Source: an uncultured Polaribacter sp. (GTDB lineage Bacteria; Bacteroidota; Bacteroidia; Flavobacteriales; Flavobacteriaceae). From it: DNA of 64,000 bases. The notes beneath the pieces are model-generated. The model ran no database searches. It was not told where the DNA came from and saw only the letters and a program-made list of their open reading frames with translations. Position 1 is the first letter of the stretch. Each line of letters opens with the position of its first letter. Where the stretch lies: NCBI RefSeq assembly GCF_947503855.1, contig NZ_CANNFF010000008.1, positions 62,001 to 126,000 on the forward strand. Reading direction: 5' to 3'. Shown here piece after piece: positions 55,511-64,000 of this stretch. Made by a program: the position numbers and the translations under genes.

Positions 55511-55802
55511 AAGATTACAAAATCATTTTTTTTAAATTGGTTAAACAATTTCTTTGATTTTTGAGTTCTAATTTTATTCATTTTTTAGAAAATACAATGT
55601 AATTGTTTTAAAAATGAAGTATAAAGTGAATCTTTAAATTACTACGAAGGTCAACAATTAACCACATTTTTTGAAAGTTTTTAATTACTCAAAACCTGTT
55701 TGTAGATACATAACTTTGTGTTTAAATTAATATATTTCCATGGATTTATTACCCTTGGTAAATAAAATTATATTTTGTAACTTTGCTTATAAATTTATAA
55801 AT
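55511..55802. other. 292-bp intergenic region with two promoter-like elements
   Basis: No coding frame that looks real. It has a -7-like TAACTTTG at 55711-55718 without a -33 partner and a complete promoter at 55755-55785. The remaining AT-rich sequence holds nothing recognised. Confidence 0.5.
55755..55785 (+). promoter_or_regulatory. Promoter of the FMN reductase gene
   Basis: TTG (55755-55757), 20 bp, TAACTTTG (55778-55785) matches TTG-N17-23-TAnnTTTG and sits 18 bases before the ATG at 55803. It lies inside the longer reading frame that begins at 55740, which therefore cannot be the start. Confidence 0.7.
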
Positions 55803-56339
55803 ATGAAAAAAGTATTAGCATTTGCTGGCAGTACAAGTTCTACTTCAATAAACAAACAATTAGCAACTTTTGCTGCAAAAAAATTAGAAAACACCTCATT
55901 TGATGTAGTTGATTTAAGAGACTTTTCAATGCCAATCTATAGTGAAGATGAAGAGCAAGAAAATGGTTTCCCAAAAGAAGCAAAGAGGTTTTCTGAATTG
56001 CTAGATAATTATGATGGATTTATTATTTCTATGGCAGAACATAATGGTTCTTATGCAGCAGCATTTAAAAACGTTATAGATTGGACCTCAAGAATAAATA
56101 ATAAACTATTTAGAGAAAAACCATTATTATTGATGGCAACTTCGCCAGGAGGTATGGGAGGTAAATTTGTTTTAGCAGCAGCAGAACAGCGTTTTCCAAG
56201 GCATGGAGCAAAAGAATTACTAACTTTTTCTTTACCAAATTTTTCTGATAATTTTAAGGATAGTAAACTTGCAAGTAAAAAACATTTAACTTTATTGAAA
56301 CAACAATTAACGCAGTTTGAAAGTTTTGTAAACAATTAA
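55803..56339 (+). CDS. NADPH-dependent FMN reductase
   Basis: 178 residues from the ATG at 55803, a flavodoxin-like fold. FMN-phosphate loop is LAFAGSTSSTSINKQLA (about 4-20); the second FMN segment reads SMAEHNGSYAAAFKNVIDW (about 80-98) and TSPGGMGGKFVLAA (about 112-125). Relatives (ArsH/YieF/SsuE types) reduce FMN, quinones or chromate. The frame also reads from an ATG at 55740, but that would include the promoter. The glutaredoxin-like gene starts 3 bp after the stop. Confidence 0.9.
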   Translation: MKKVLAFAGSTSSTSINKQLATFAAKKLENTSFDVVDLRDFSMPIYSEDEEQENGFPKEAKRFSELLDNYDGFIISMAEHNGSYAAAFKNVIDWTSRINNKLFREKPLLLMATSPGGMGGKFVLAAAEQRFPRHGAKELLTFSLPNFSDNFKDSKLASKKHLTLLKQQLTQFESFVNN

Positions 56340-56342
56340 GAA

Positions 56343-56591
56343 ATGAAGATAATTTTATATGGAAAAAAAGGCCATCCATACACTGTAGCGTTTAAAAATT
56401 TTTTAAACTCGATTGATGAACCTTATACGTACAAAGATATATCAAAAGATGTAGAAGCTAGAGAGCACAGTAAAGAACTGTATAATGGTATTGTAAAATA
56501 TCCCACTTTATTTGTGGATAACAAAGTCTATTTAACACCAACAACAGAGGAGTTTAATAAAATAATGCAAGATTTAAAATTAAGAGCGTAA
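56343..56591 (+). CDS. Glutaredoxin-fold protein without cysteines
   Basis: 82 residues that follow the glutaredoxin plan: beta strand IILYG, active-site position GKKGHPYTVAFKNFL, helix, and the cis-proline segment KYPTLFVDNKVYL (about 58-70). Where glutaredoxins carry CPYC, this protein has His11-Pro-Tyr-Thr14, and the whole sequence contains no Cys. It cannot work as a thiol oxidoreductase in the normal way; it may bind a ligand, act as a chaperone, or have lost its role. It shares the transcript with the FMN reductase. I recall flavobacterial relatives with similar loss, which would make this a family, not a decayed gene. Confidence 0.75.
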   Translation: MKIILYGKKGHPYTVAFKNFLNSIDEPYTYKDISKDVEAREHSKELYNGIVKYPTLFVDNKVYLTPTTEEFNKIMQDLKLRA

Positions 56592-56597
56592 TTTTAA

Positions 56598-56667
56598 GTA
56601 TACAGTTGATGGTTTATAGTCATTATTTAGCACTTAGTACTGTCTACTTAATACCTAATACTAAATA
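56598..56667 (+). repeat. Degenerate intergenic repeat before the MarR gene
   Basis: A tract of loosely repeated TTTAG-CACTTAGTACT and TACTTAATACCTAATACT units just upstream of the ATG at 56669. Similar tracts recur between flavobacterial genes (recollection). No promoter or coding frame is seen in it. Confidence 0.35.
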
Positions 56668-56668
56668 A

Positions 56669-57106
56669 ATGGGAGACATTTCTAATGATATAAAATCAAG
56701 TTTTAAAACCAATAAAGTAAAAGCTTTAATCAATATAAAGTACACAGCTAATTGGTTAAGCAGTAAAGAAAATGAGTTTTTCAAACCTTACGGAATTTCA
56801 CCGCAACAATATAATATATTACGAATTTTAAGAGGTGCAAAAGGAAAAATAAAAGTGCAAATTGTTAAAGATAGAATGATAGAAAGAGCACCTAATGCCA
56901 CTCGTTTAATGGATAAGTTGTGTGATAAAGAACTAATAGAAAGAGAACGTTGTGAGCACGATAGAAGAGTGGTTTATGTAAAAATTACCAATCAAGGTTT
57001 AGAATTATTATCTGCCATAGATAAACATGATAAATTATCTTTTTTAGAGAAACTATCAGAAGAAGAAGCCAATGTTTTAAGTGATTTACTAGATAAAATA
57101 AGATAA
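56669..57106 (+). CDS. MarR-family transcriptional regulator
   Basis: 145 residues with a winged helix (about 40-110): PYGISPQQYNILRILRGAKGKIKVQIVKDRM, then the wing LIERERCEHDRRVVYVKITNQG. The DRR in the wing is typical of MarR proteins that sense phenols, quinones or oxidants. Placed among FMN reductase, pirins and an OYE-like enzyme, it is likely to control them. Its gene follows the glutaredoxin-like gene with a 77-bp gap. Confidence 0.9.
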   Translation: MGDISNDIKSSFKTNKVKALINIKYTANWLSSKENEFFKPYGISPQQYNILRILRGAKGKIKVQIVKDRMIERAPNATRLMDKLCDKELIERERCEHDRRVVYVKITNQGLELLSAIDKHDKLSFLEKLSEEEANVLSDLLDKIR

Positions 57107-57156
57107 AAAAATCTCAAAATATTTTCCTTGTAAATTATTTTTAAGTAAGAAAAGTC

Positions 57157-58026
57157 ATGACAAAATTAAAAACAATACAGCATACAGTAACAAGCCCTTT
57201 AGTAAATATGGGGCCAATACGTTTGAGACAGCCTCTGCCTTCACAAGGAATAGAAAATGTAGATCCATTTTTATTATTGCACCACTATGGTCCATACGCC
57301 ATTTCAGAATTTAACAATCCTTTTGATTTAGGCCCACATCCTCACAGAGGTTTTGAGCCCATAACACTATTGTTTAAAGGCGAACAATTTCATAGAGATT
57401 CTTTGGGTAATGAAATGGTTGTAAAAGCGGGTGGTGTGCAATGGACAACAGCGGGTCGTGGAATTATTCATGCAGAAGCACCTACAAAAGAGTTTGTAAA
57501 AAAAGGTGGAGATTTAGAAGGGATTCAACTTTGGCTAAACTTGCCTGCAAAAGACAAAATGATAACACCTAATTATCAACATTTAGAAGATGAAGAAATT
57601 CCTAAAATAATCTCTAAAGATCAAAAGGTACAATTAAATATTATTGCTGGAAATCAAAGTGATGTATATGGTAAGATTCTAACACAAACTGTAGTAAATG
57701 TTTTTACTGCAAAAGCTAAAGAAAATGGACAGATTGAAATAGAAATTCCAGAAAATCATCAATCTTTAATCTATTTGTTAGATGGAGAAATTTTAATAAA
57801 CGATACAGCAGTTTTACAAAAAGGAGCGCATCAAATGGTAACTTTTCATCAAGATGGAAATACTATAAAATTTGAAGCACAAAAAGAAAGTTCAATTTTA
57901 ATTTTATCAGGAGCACCTATTAAAGAAAAAATAACCCAATATGGCCCTTATGTGATGAATACGCAGACAGAAATTTTAGAAGCAATGCGCGATTATCAGC
58001 AAGGAAAAATGGGGTATTTATATTGA
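57157..58026 (+). CDS. Pirin-family protein, first copy
   Basis: 289 residues in the bicupin pirin fold: N-terminal cupin with GPHPHRGFEPITLLFKGEQFHRDSLGN (about 62-88) and GGVQWTTAGRGIIHAEAP (about 93-110), which hold the metal-binding His and Glu; C-terminal cupin about 180-260. Pirins act as quercetin dioxygenases or redox-linked co-regulators. It lies 50 bp after the MarR gene. Confidence 0.92.
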   Translation: MTKLKTIQHTVTSPLVNMGPIRLRQPLPSQGIENVDPFLLLHHYGPYAISEFNNPFDLGPHPHRGFEPITLLFKGEQFHRDSLGNEMVVKAGGVQWTTAGRGIIHAEAPTKEFVKKGGDLEGIQLWLNLPAKDKMITPNYQHLEDEEIPKIISKDQKVQLNIIAGNQSDVYGKILTQTVVNVFTAKAKENGQIEIEIPENHQSLIYLLDGEILINDTAVLQKGAHQMVTFHQDGNTIKFEAQKESSILILSGAPIKEKITQYGPYVMNTQTEILEAMRDYQQGKMGYLY

Positions 58027-58064
58027 AAAAATGCTTTCTAAAATAAAATTTTAGAAACTTTTAA

Positions 58065-58092
58065 TTTATCATTCCTGCGTAAACAGGAATTT
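58065..58092 (+). repeat. Solo copy of the ATTCCTG palindrome
   Basis: Stem ATTCCTG (58071-58077) and CAGGAAT (58084-58090) with loop CGTAAA, degenerate relative of the 6483 repeat. Located between the two pirin genes, with no nuclease gene nearby. Confidence 0.7.
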
Positions 58093-58144
58093 AAAAATAA
58101 TAACAACATCTTGAATCAAGTTTAAGGTTATAATAAAGTTTATA

Positions 58145-58852
58145 ATGAAAAAAACAATGCACAAAGCAAGCACAAGAGGATTCGCAAATCATGGATGGTT
58201 ACAATCATATCATACATTTAGTTTTGCTAGTTATCAAAACCCAGAAAGAATGAATTTTGGGATGTTAAGAGTACTAAATGATGATGTTGTGCAACCAAAA
58301 ATGGGCTTTGGTACACATCCTCATAGAAATATGGAAATTATTTCGATACCAATTACAGGACCTTTGTCTCACAAAGATAGCATGGGAAACAAACGTGCCA
58401 TTGAAGTAGGAGAGGTACAAGTAATGAGTGCAGGAACAGGTATAACACACTCAGAATTTAATGATAGTAAAACTTCTGAAAGTAATTTTTTACAACTTTG
58501 GATTTTACCAGAAAAACAAGAAGTAACCCCTTATTATGATCAAAAAGTGTTTGAGCAAGATGGTAGAAAAAACAAGTTTCAAACCTTGGTGTCTCCAAGA
58601 GATAAACAAGTAGAAGGTTCGTTGCCCATACATCAACAAGGATATATTTCTATGATTGATTTAGAAGAAGGTTTTAAAACCGAATACCAACTAAAAAATG
58701 GTGCTTATTTTTTCTTAATTAACGGAGAGGTTACAGTTGCTGATGAAACTTTACAAAATAGAGATGCTGTTGGAATTATAGAAACAGACAAAGTAGCAGT
58801 AAAAGCAACAAAAAATAGTAAATTATTGATTATAGATGTTCCAATGATTTAA
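58145..58852 (+). CDS. Pirin-family protein, second copy (YhaK-like)
   Basis: 235 residues with an N-terminal cupin: HKASTRGFANHGWLQSYHTFSFA, FGTHPHRNMEIISIPITG (about 56-74, the His set) and AGTGITHSEFN (about 98-108). It is shorter than the first pirin and of the YhaK/pirin-like subtype. The two are not recent duplicates. It is flanked on both sides by solo palindromes (58065-58092 and 59039-59065). A terminator-like hairpin follows. Confidence 0.9.
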   Translation: MKKTMHKASTRGFANHGWLQSYHTFSFASYQNPERMNFGMLRVLNDDVVQPKMGFGTHPHRNMEIISIPITGPLSHKDSMGNKRAIEVGEVQVMSAGTGITHSEFNDSKTSESNFLQLWILPEKQEVTPYYDQKVFEQDGRKNKFQTLVSPRDKQVEGSLPIHQQGYISMIDLEEGFKTEYQLKNGAYFFLINGEVTVADETLQNRDAVGIIETDKVAVKATKNSKLLIIDVPMI

Positions 58853-58891
58853 TTTTTCTAATAAGTTTTATAAACATTTACCTTTTAATAC

Positions 58892-58946
58892 AATTACCCC
58901 AAGTTTATGAATGCTAATAATTCATGAATTTGGGGCAATTTTTTTT
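58892..58946 (+). terminator. Terminator after the second pirin gene
   Basis: Stem 58897-58912 (CCCCAAGTTTATGAAT) pairs with the segment ending GAATTTGGGG at 58935, with two G-T pairs, then eight T up to 58946. It lies 40-90 bp after the stop codon. Confidence 0.75.
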
Positions 58947-59038
58947 AATCCCAAAAAATAAACATATCTTGCAAGTATTATGCGTGCATAATAAATAAAG
59001 AGAGTTTTTTGTCGCTCTGCCACAAAATTCAGTTGAAA

Positions 59039-59065
59039 CTGTCATTCCTGTGAAAACAGGAATCT
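59039..59065 (+). repeat. Second solo copy of the ATTCCTG palindrome
   Basis: CTGTC followed by ATTCCTG and CAGGAAT (59044-59050, 59057-59063) around loop TGAAAA, then CT. It shares the outer CTGTC with the 6483 copy and lies in direct orientation to the 58065 copy. Confidence 0.75.
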
Positions 59066-59106
59066 AAACTTTGATAGTTTTAAATTCATTTTTTTAATTA
59101 GAATAA

Positions 59107-61159
<2,053 letters not shown>

Positions 61160-61175
61160 TAAAAATATCTAAAAC

Positions 61176-61721
61176 ATGAAAAATTTAGTATCTATAATAA
61201 TTTTATTTTTTAGCATTGGTATTTTTGCACAAGATGCACCAGAAATGGTAAAATACAATGCAAAAAATGCATCAAATATTTTTTATTATAAATTATCTGA
61301 AATACCAAAAGAGATTAAAGTAAAGGATGATGTAACTAAAAATAAAACCATAAAAGCGCTAAGAAATTACAACGATAAAATTAAAAAGATTTCTTTTTTA
61401 AATACACCAAACCTTCAAGAGTTAGACTTAATTGTAAATTCTGCTGGAAAACAACTTTATAAAGATAGAGATTTAGCTTTAAAAGTAAGAAAAAAAATAG
61501 AAGCCACAGTTTTGCCTATTAGAGACTCTGTAGTCGTTTACGAGAAGACATTAAACACTACTTTAAAAGAATTTTTATCTAAAAAACAATTTAAAAAGTG
61601 GTTAAAATATCAAAAAAGAGAAAAAAGAAAACTGATTCCACAACAAAAAAGTAGAAATACTAGACAACCTCAAAACATTAATAGAACAAGAGGTATGGGT
61701 ATGGGGGGTAGAAGGTTTTAA
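61176..61721 (+). CDS. Secreted basic protein of unknown function
   Basis: 181 residues with a signal peptide (IIILFFSIGIFAQ, cleavage near 19). The mature part is mainly helical, with FLSKKQFKKWLKYQKREKRK (about 136-155) resembling the helical hairpins of Spy/CpxP-like periplasmic proteins, and ends in a basic Arg/Gly tail RTRGMGMGGRRF. I do not recognise a defined family. It has its own promoter. Confidence 0.7.
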   Translation: MKNLVSIIILFFSIGIFAQDAPEMVKYNAKNASNIFYYKLSEIPKEIKVKDDVTKNKTIKALRNYNDKIKKISFLNTPNLQELDLIVNSAGKQLYKDRDLALKVRKKIEATVLPIRDSVVVYEKTLNTTLKEFLSKKQFKKWLKYQKREKRKLIPQQKSRNTRQPQNINRTRGMGMGGRRF

Positions 61722-61816
61722 TAAAAATGATATTTACTTTTTTTTAAAAAAAAACAAAATTTTAGCATCCGAAAAAAACTAACGATATTTGTTTTTGAAA
61801 CTAACTAATTATAAAT

Positions 61817-61999
61817 ATGGGAATGAATAAAAATACAGTACTTGCATGGGCAACTTTTATTATGATATTGGTAGGACTTGGCTTAATTGCCATGGGCGCT
61901 TTTAGATATGATGATGTTGCTGGCTGGGGTTTTGCTTCTGTAGGTCTAGGCTTTTTTGCAATTGCATGGGTATTTAACGCTTTAAAAGGGCGTGTTTAA
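61817..61999 (+). CDS. CAL67264-type small membrane protein
   Basis: 60 residues with two membrane helices (about 8-28 and 33-55): NTVLAWATFIMILVGLGLIAMG and GWGFASVGLGFFAIAWVFNA. The sequence is nearly identical, from memory, to the flavobacterial family named after Gramella protein CAL67264, function unknown. The high glycine content and absence of charged membrane residues suggest a helix-packing partner rather than an enzyme. It lies directly upstream of ettA with a terminator between. Confidence 0.8.
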   Translation: MGMNKNTVLAWATFIMILVGLGLIAMGAFRYDDVAGWGFASVGLGFFAIAWVFNALKGRV

Positions 62000-62021
62000 T
62001 TTATAAACAAATCAATTTTTC

Positions 62022-62047
62022 AATCGCCTTTTTCGGGCGATTTTTTA
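62022..62047 (+). terminator. Terminator between the small membrane protein and ettA
   Basis: Stem AATCGCC (62022-62028) and GGCGATT (62036-62042), loop TTTTTCG, followed by further T to 62046. It lies 22 bp after the stop codon at 61999. Confidence 0.85.
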
Positions 62048-62073
62048 AATCTAATTTTTAAAATTATAGAATA

Positions 62074-63765
62074 ATGAGTGATGATAAGAAGGTCATCTTT
62101 TCGATGAATAAAGTTTCTAAAACCTACCAATCTACAGGGAAACAAGTTTTAAAAGATATTTATTTAAGTTTTTTTTATGGAGCAAAAATCGGGATTCTTG
62201 GTCTAAACGGTTCAGGTAAATCAACCTTGTTAAAAATAATTGCAGGCGTAGAAAAGAATTTTCAAGGAGAAGTAACTTTTTCTCCTGGCTATAAAGTGGG
62301 GTATTTAGAACAAGAGCCTCAATTAGATCCAGAGAAAACCGTTTTAGAAGTTGTAAAAGAAGGTGTTGCAGAAACGGTAGCAATTTTAGATGAATACAAC
62401 AAAATAAACGACATGTTTGGATTAGAAGAGGTGTATTCTGATGCAGATAAGATGGAGAAACTAATGAACCAACAAGCAGAATTACAAGACAAAATTGATG
62501 CTGCAAATGCTTGGGAATTAGATACTAAATTAGAAATTGCCATGGACGCTTTGCGTACACCAGAATCTGATAAAAAAATAGGAGTACTCTCTGGAGGTGA
62601 AAAACGTAGAGTAGCTTTGTGTAGATTATTATTACAAGAACCAGAAATTTTATTGTTAGATGAGCCTACCAACCATTTAGATGCAGAATCTGTACATTGG
62701 TTAGAACATCATTTAGCACAATATAAAGGTACTGTAATAGCTGTAACTCATGACAGGTATTTTCTAGACAATGTTGCAGGTTGGATTTTAGAGTTGGATA
62801 GAGGTGAAGGTATTCCTTGGAAAGGAAATTACTCTTCTTGGTTAGACCAAAAATCTAAAAGAATGGAGCAAGAAAGTAAAACAGCTTCTAAACGTCAAAA
62901 AACTCTAGAACGAGAGTTAGAATGGGTTAGGCAAGGGGCTAAAGGCCGTCAAACAAAGCAAAAAGCACGTTTAAAAAATTATGATAAATTATTAAGTCAA
63001 GACCAAAAACAAGTTGATGAAAAACTTGAAATTTACATTCCAAATGGACCACGTTTAGGAACCAATGTAATAGAAGCTCAAGGTGTTTCTAAAGCCTTTG
63101 GGGACAAATTATTATACGAAAATTTAGAGTTTAATTTACCACAAGCAGGTATTGTTGGTATTATAGGACCAAATGGTGCAGGTAAAACCACTATTTTTAA
63201 AATGATTATGGGCGAAGAAACTCCAGATAAAGGGAGTTTTCATGTTGGAGAAACTGCAAAAATAGCCTATGTAGATCAAGCACATTCAGATATTAATCCA
63301 AATAAAACCATTTGGGAGAATTTTTCTGATGGGCAAGATTTAGTAATGATGGGAGGCAGACAAGTTAACTCTAGAGCTTATTTAAGTAGATTTAATTTTT
63401 CTGGTTCAGAACAAAATAAAAAAGTAAATACACTTTCTGGTGGAGAACGTAACCGTTTGCATTTAGCAATGACCTTAAAAGAAGAAGGAAACGTATTGTT
63501 GTTAGATGAGCCAACAAACGATTTAGATGTAAATACATTAAGAGCACTTGAAGAAGGTCTAGAAAACTTTGCAGGTTGTGCTGTAGTTATTTCTCACGAT
63601 AGATGGTTTTTAGACAGAATTTGTACACATATTTTAGCTTTTGAAGGGAATAGTGAGGTATATTTCTTTGAAGGTTCTTTTTCAGATTATGAAGAAAATA
63701 AGAAAAAACGTTTAGGAGGAGATTTAATGCCAAAACGAATTAAGTATAAAAAATTAATAAGATAA
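62074..63765 (+). CDS. ettA: ABC-F ATPase EttA, translational throttle
   Basis: 563 residues with two ABC ATPase domains and no membrane part. First: Walker A GLNGSGKST (about 42-50), signature LSGGEKRR, Walker B LLLDEPTNHLD; second: GPNGAGKTT (about 364-372), LSGGERNR, LLLDEPTNDLD. The linker between domains is the charged helical 'arm' (about 250-330). EttA binds the ribosomal E site and gates the first peptide bond according to ADP/ATP. Sequence and length fit EttA, not Uup or YheS. Confidence 0.95.
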   Translation: MSDDKKVIFSMNKVSKTYQSTGKQVLKDIYLSFFYGAKIGILGLNGSGKSTLLKIIAGVEKNFQGEVTFSPGYKVGYLEQEPQLDPEKTVLEVVKEGVAETVAILDEYNKINDMFGLEEVYSDADKMEKLMNQQAELQDKIDAANAWELDTKLEIAMDALRTPESDKKIGVLSGGEKRRVALCRLLLQEPEILLLDEPTNHLDAESVHWLEHHLAQYKGTVIAVTHDRYFLDNVAGWILELDRGEGIPWKGNYSSWLDQKSKRMEQESKTASKRQKTLERELEWVRQGAKGRQTKQKARLKNYDKLLSQDQKQVDEKLEIYIPNGPRLGTNVIEAQGVSKAFGDKLLYENLEFNLPQAGIVGIIGPNGAGKTTIFKMIMGEETPDKGSFHVGETAKIAYVDQAHSDINPNKTIWENFSDGQDLVMMGGRQVNSRAYLSRFNFSGSEQNKKVNTLSGGERNRLHLAMTLKEEGNVLLLDEPTNDLDVNTLRALEEGLENFAGCAVVISHDRWFLDRICTHILAFEGNSEVYFFEGSFSDYEENKKKRLGGDLMPKRIKYKKLIR

Positions 63766-63816
63766 TTTTTAAGAATTAAAAAAGAGTACTTTTAAATTTT
63801 GCCTTTACAAAACCTG

Positions 63817-64000
63817 CTAATTATGAATCTGTTTCTTTACCTCTAAAGCGTTCATTTCCATAATTAGTAATGTGTCTTTTAAAATCGAAATTATTAATTT
63901 CTTAGGCGCTTTTTTTATCAATAATAAAGCTGTATAACCTGCTTTTACTAGAAGTTTTGTTTCAATTTCACCTAGTCATAAGGCAATTGATTTTTTCCAA
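63817..64000 (-). pseudogene. Possible decayed response-regulator receiver fragment
   Basis: A leftward frame ends at a TAG (63819-63817) and is broken by a TGA at 63978-63976. Between them 52 codons read LGEIETKLLVKAGYTALL... to IMEMNALEVKKQIHN, which loosely matches the second half of a receiver domain: EKAGYT region, then the DxMPxMNGLEATKQIR stretch with Pro and Gly lost. The codons beyond the TGA (KKSIAL) could be the start. Homology is by eye and weak; the region could also be random non-coding DNA. Confidence 0.35.

Noticed and set aside
55740..55802. Longer FMN reductase starting at ATG 55740
   Set aside because: The region contains a complete TTG-N20-TAnnTTTG promoter, and the family starts at the MKKVLAFAGS segment.

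Overview
The window looks like the chromosome of a marine member of the Flavobacteriaceae, close to Polaribacter or Tenacibaculum. The support is low GC, near absence of Shine-Dalgarno sequences, repeated matches to the Bacteroidetes promoter -7 element (TAnnTTTG), a type IX secretion (T9SS) type B sorting domain on a giant surface protein, a Bacteroidetes-style LptD, and an NQK-free central set of flavobacterial housekeeping genes. No rRNA, tRNA, CRISPR array or complete insertion sequence was found. The genus is inference from gene content, not from a database search.

Layout. 1-10.3 kb is a heme biosynthesis locus. A leftward unit (AraC-type regulator, SpoU methyltransferase, ferrochelatase hemH cut by the window edge) diverges from a rightward series hemA, hemCD fusion, hemB, hemL, hemE, hemF. 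Only protoporphyrinogen oxidase is missing from the route between glutamyl-tRNA and heme. The spacers of this series hold dispersed repeats, including a 384-bp candidate mobile unit: a GIY-YIG nuclease gene between two 28-bp inverted palindromes. 10.7-15.8 kb holds a 2-oxo acid dehydrogenase E2, a secreted protein of unknown role, and the pyruvate dehydrogenase pdhA-pdhC pair. 15.9-21 kb has envelope genes (VanX-like dipeptidase, DUF2892 and DUF2721 membrane proteins, LTA-synthase-like phosphotransferase) and tsaD. 21.1-27.8 kb has tamB and the glycolytic pair pfkA-gapA. 27.9-31.8 kb has a VIT1-type metal transporter, ridA and lptD.

31.9-43.2 kb is one long rightward block: amiC, an MCE/MlaD protein, two Fe-S oxidoreductase subunits, a SPOR-like lipoprotein, two bacterial PH-domain membrane proteins, then menaquinone genes menA, menC and menE interleaved with an SRPBCC protein and a CPBP protease. 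43.3-49.1 kb is leftward: yebC, ackA-pta, and a methylcrotonyl-CoA-type carboxyltransferase. 49.2-54.7 kb is a single 1827-residue T9SS cargo protein. 54.9-61.1 kb is rightward with a NudK-like hydrolase and then a redox-flavoured block: FMN reductase, a glutaredoxin-like protein with no cysteines, a MarR regulator, two pirins, and a 2,4-dienoyl-CoA-reductase-like flavoprotein. 61.2-63.8 kb has a small basic secreted protein, a 60-residue membrane protein and ettA. The last 200 bases hold what looks like a decayed response-regulator fragment.

The most unusual items are the GIY-YIG/palindrome unit with its solo copies elsewhere in the window, the cysteine-free glutaredoxin-like protein, the tamB reading frame whose signal anchor begins before any standard start codon, and an E2 acyltransferase with Asn in place of the catalytic Asp. 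I did not find a convincing new multi-gene defence or mobile system; most of the window is ordinary core genome.
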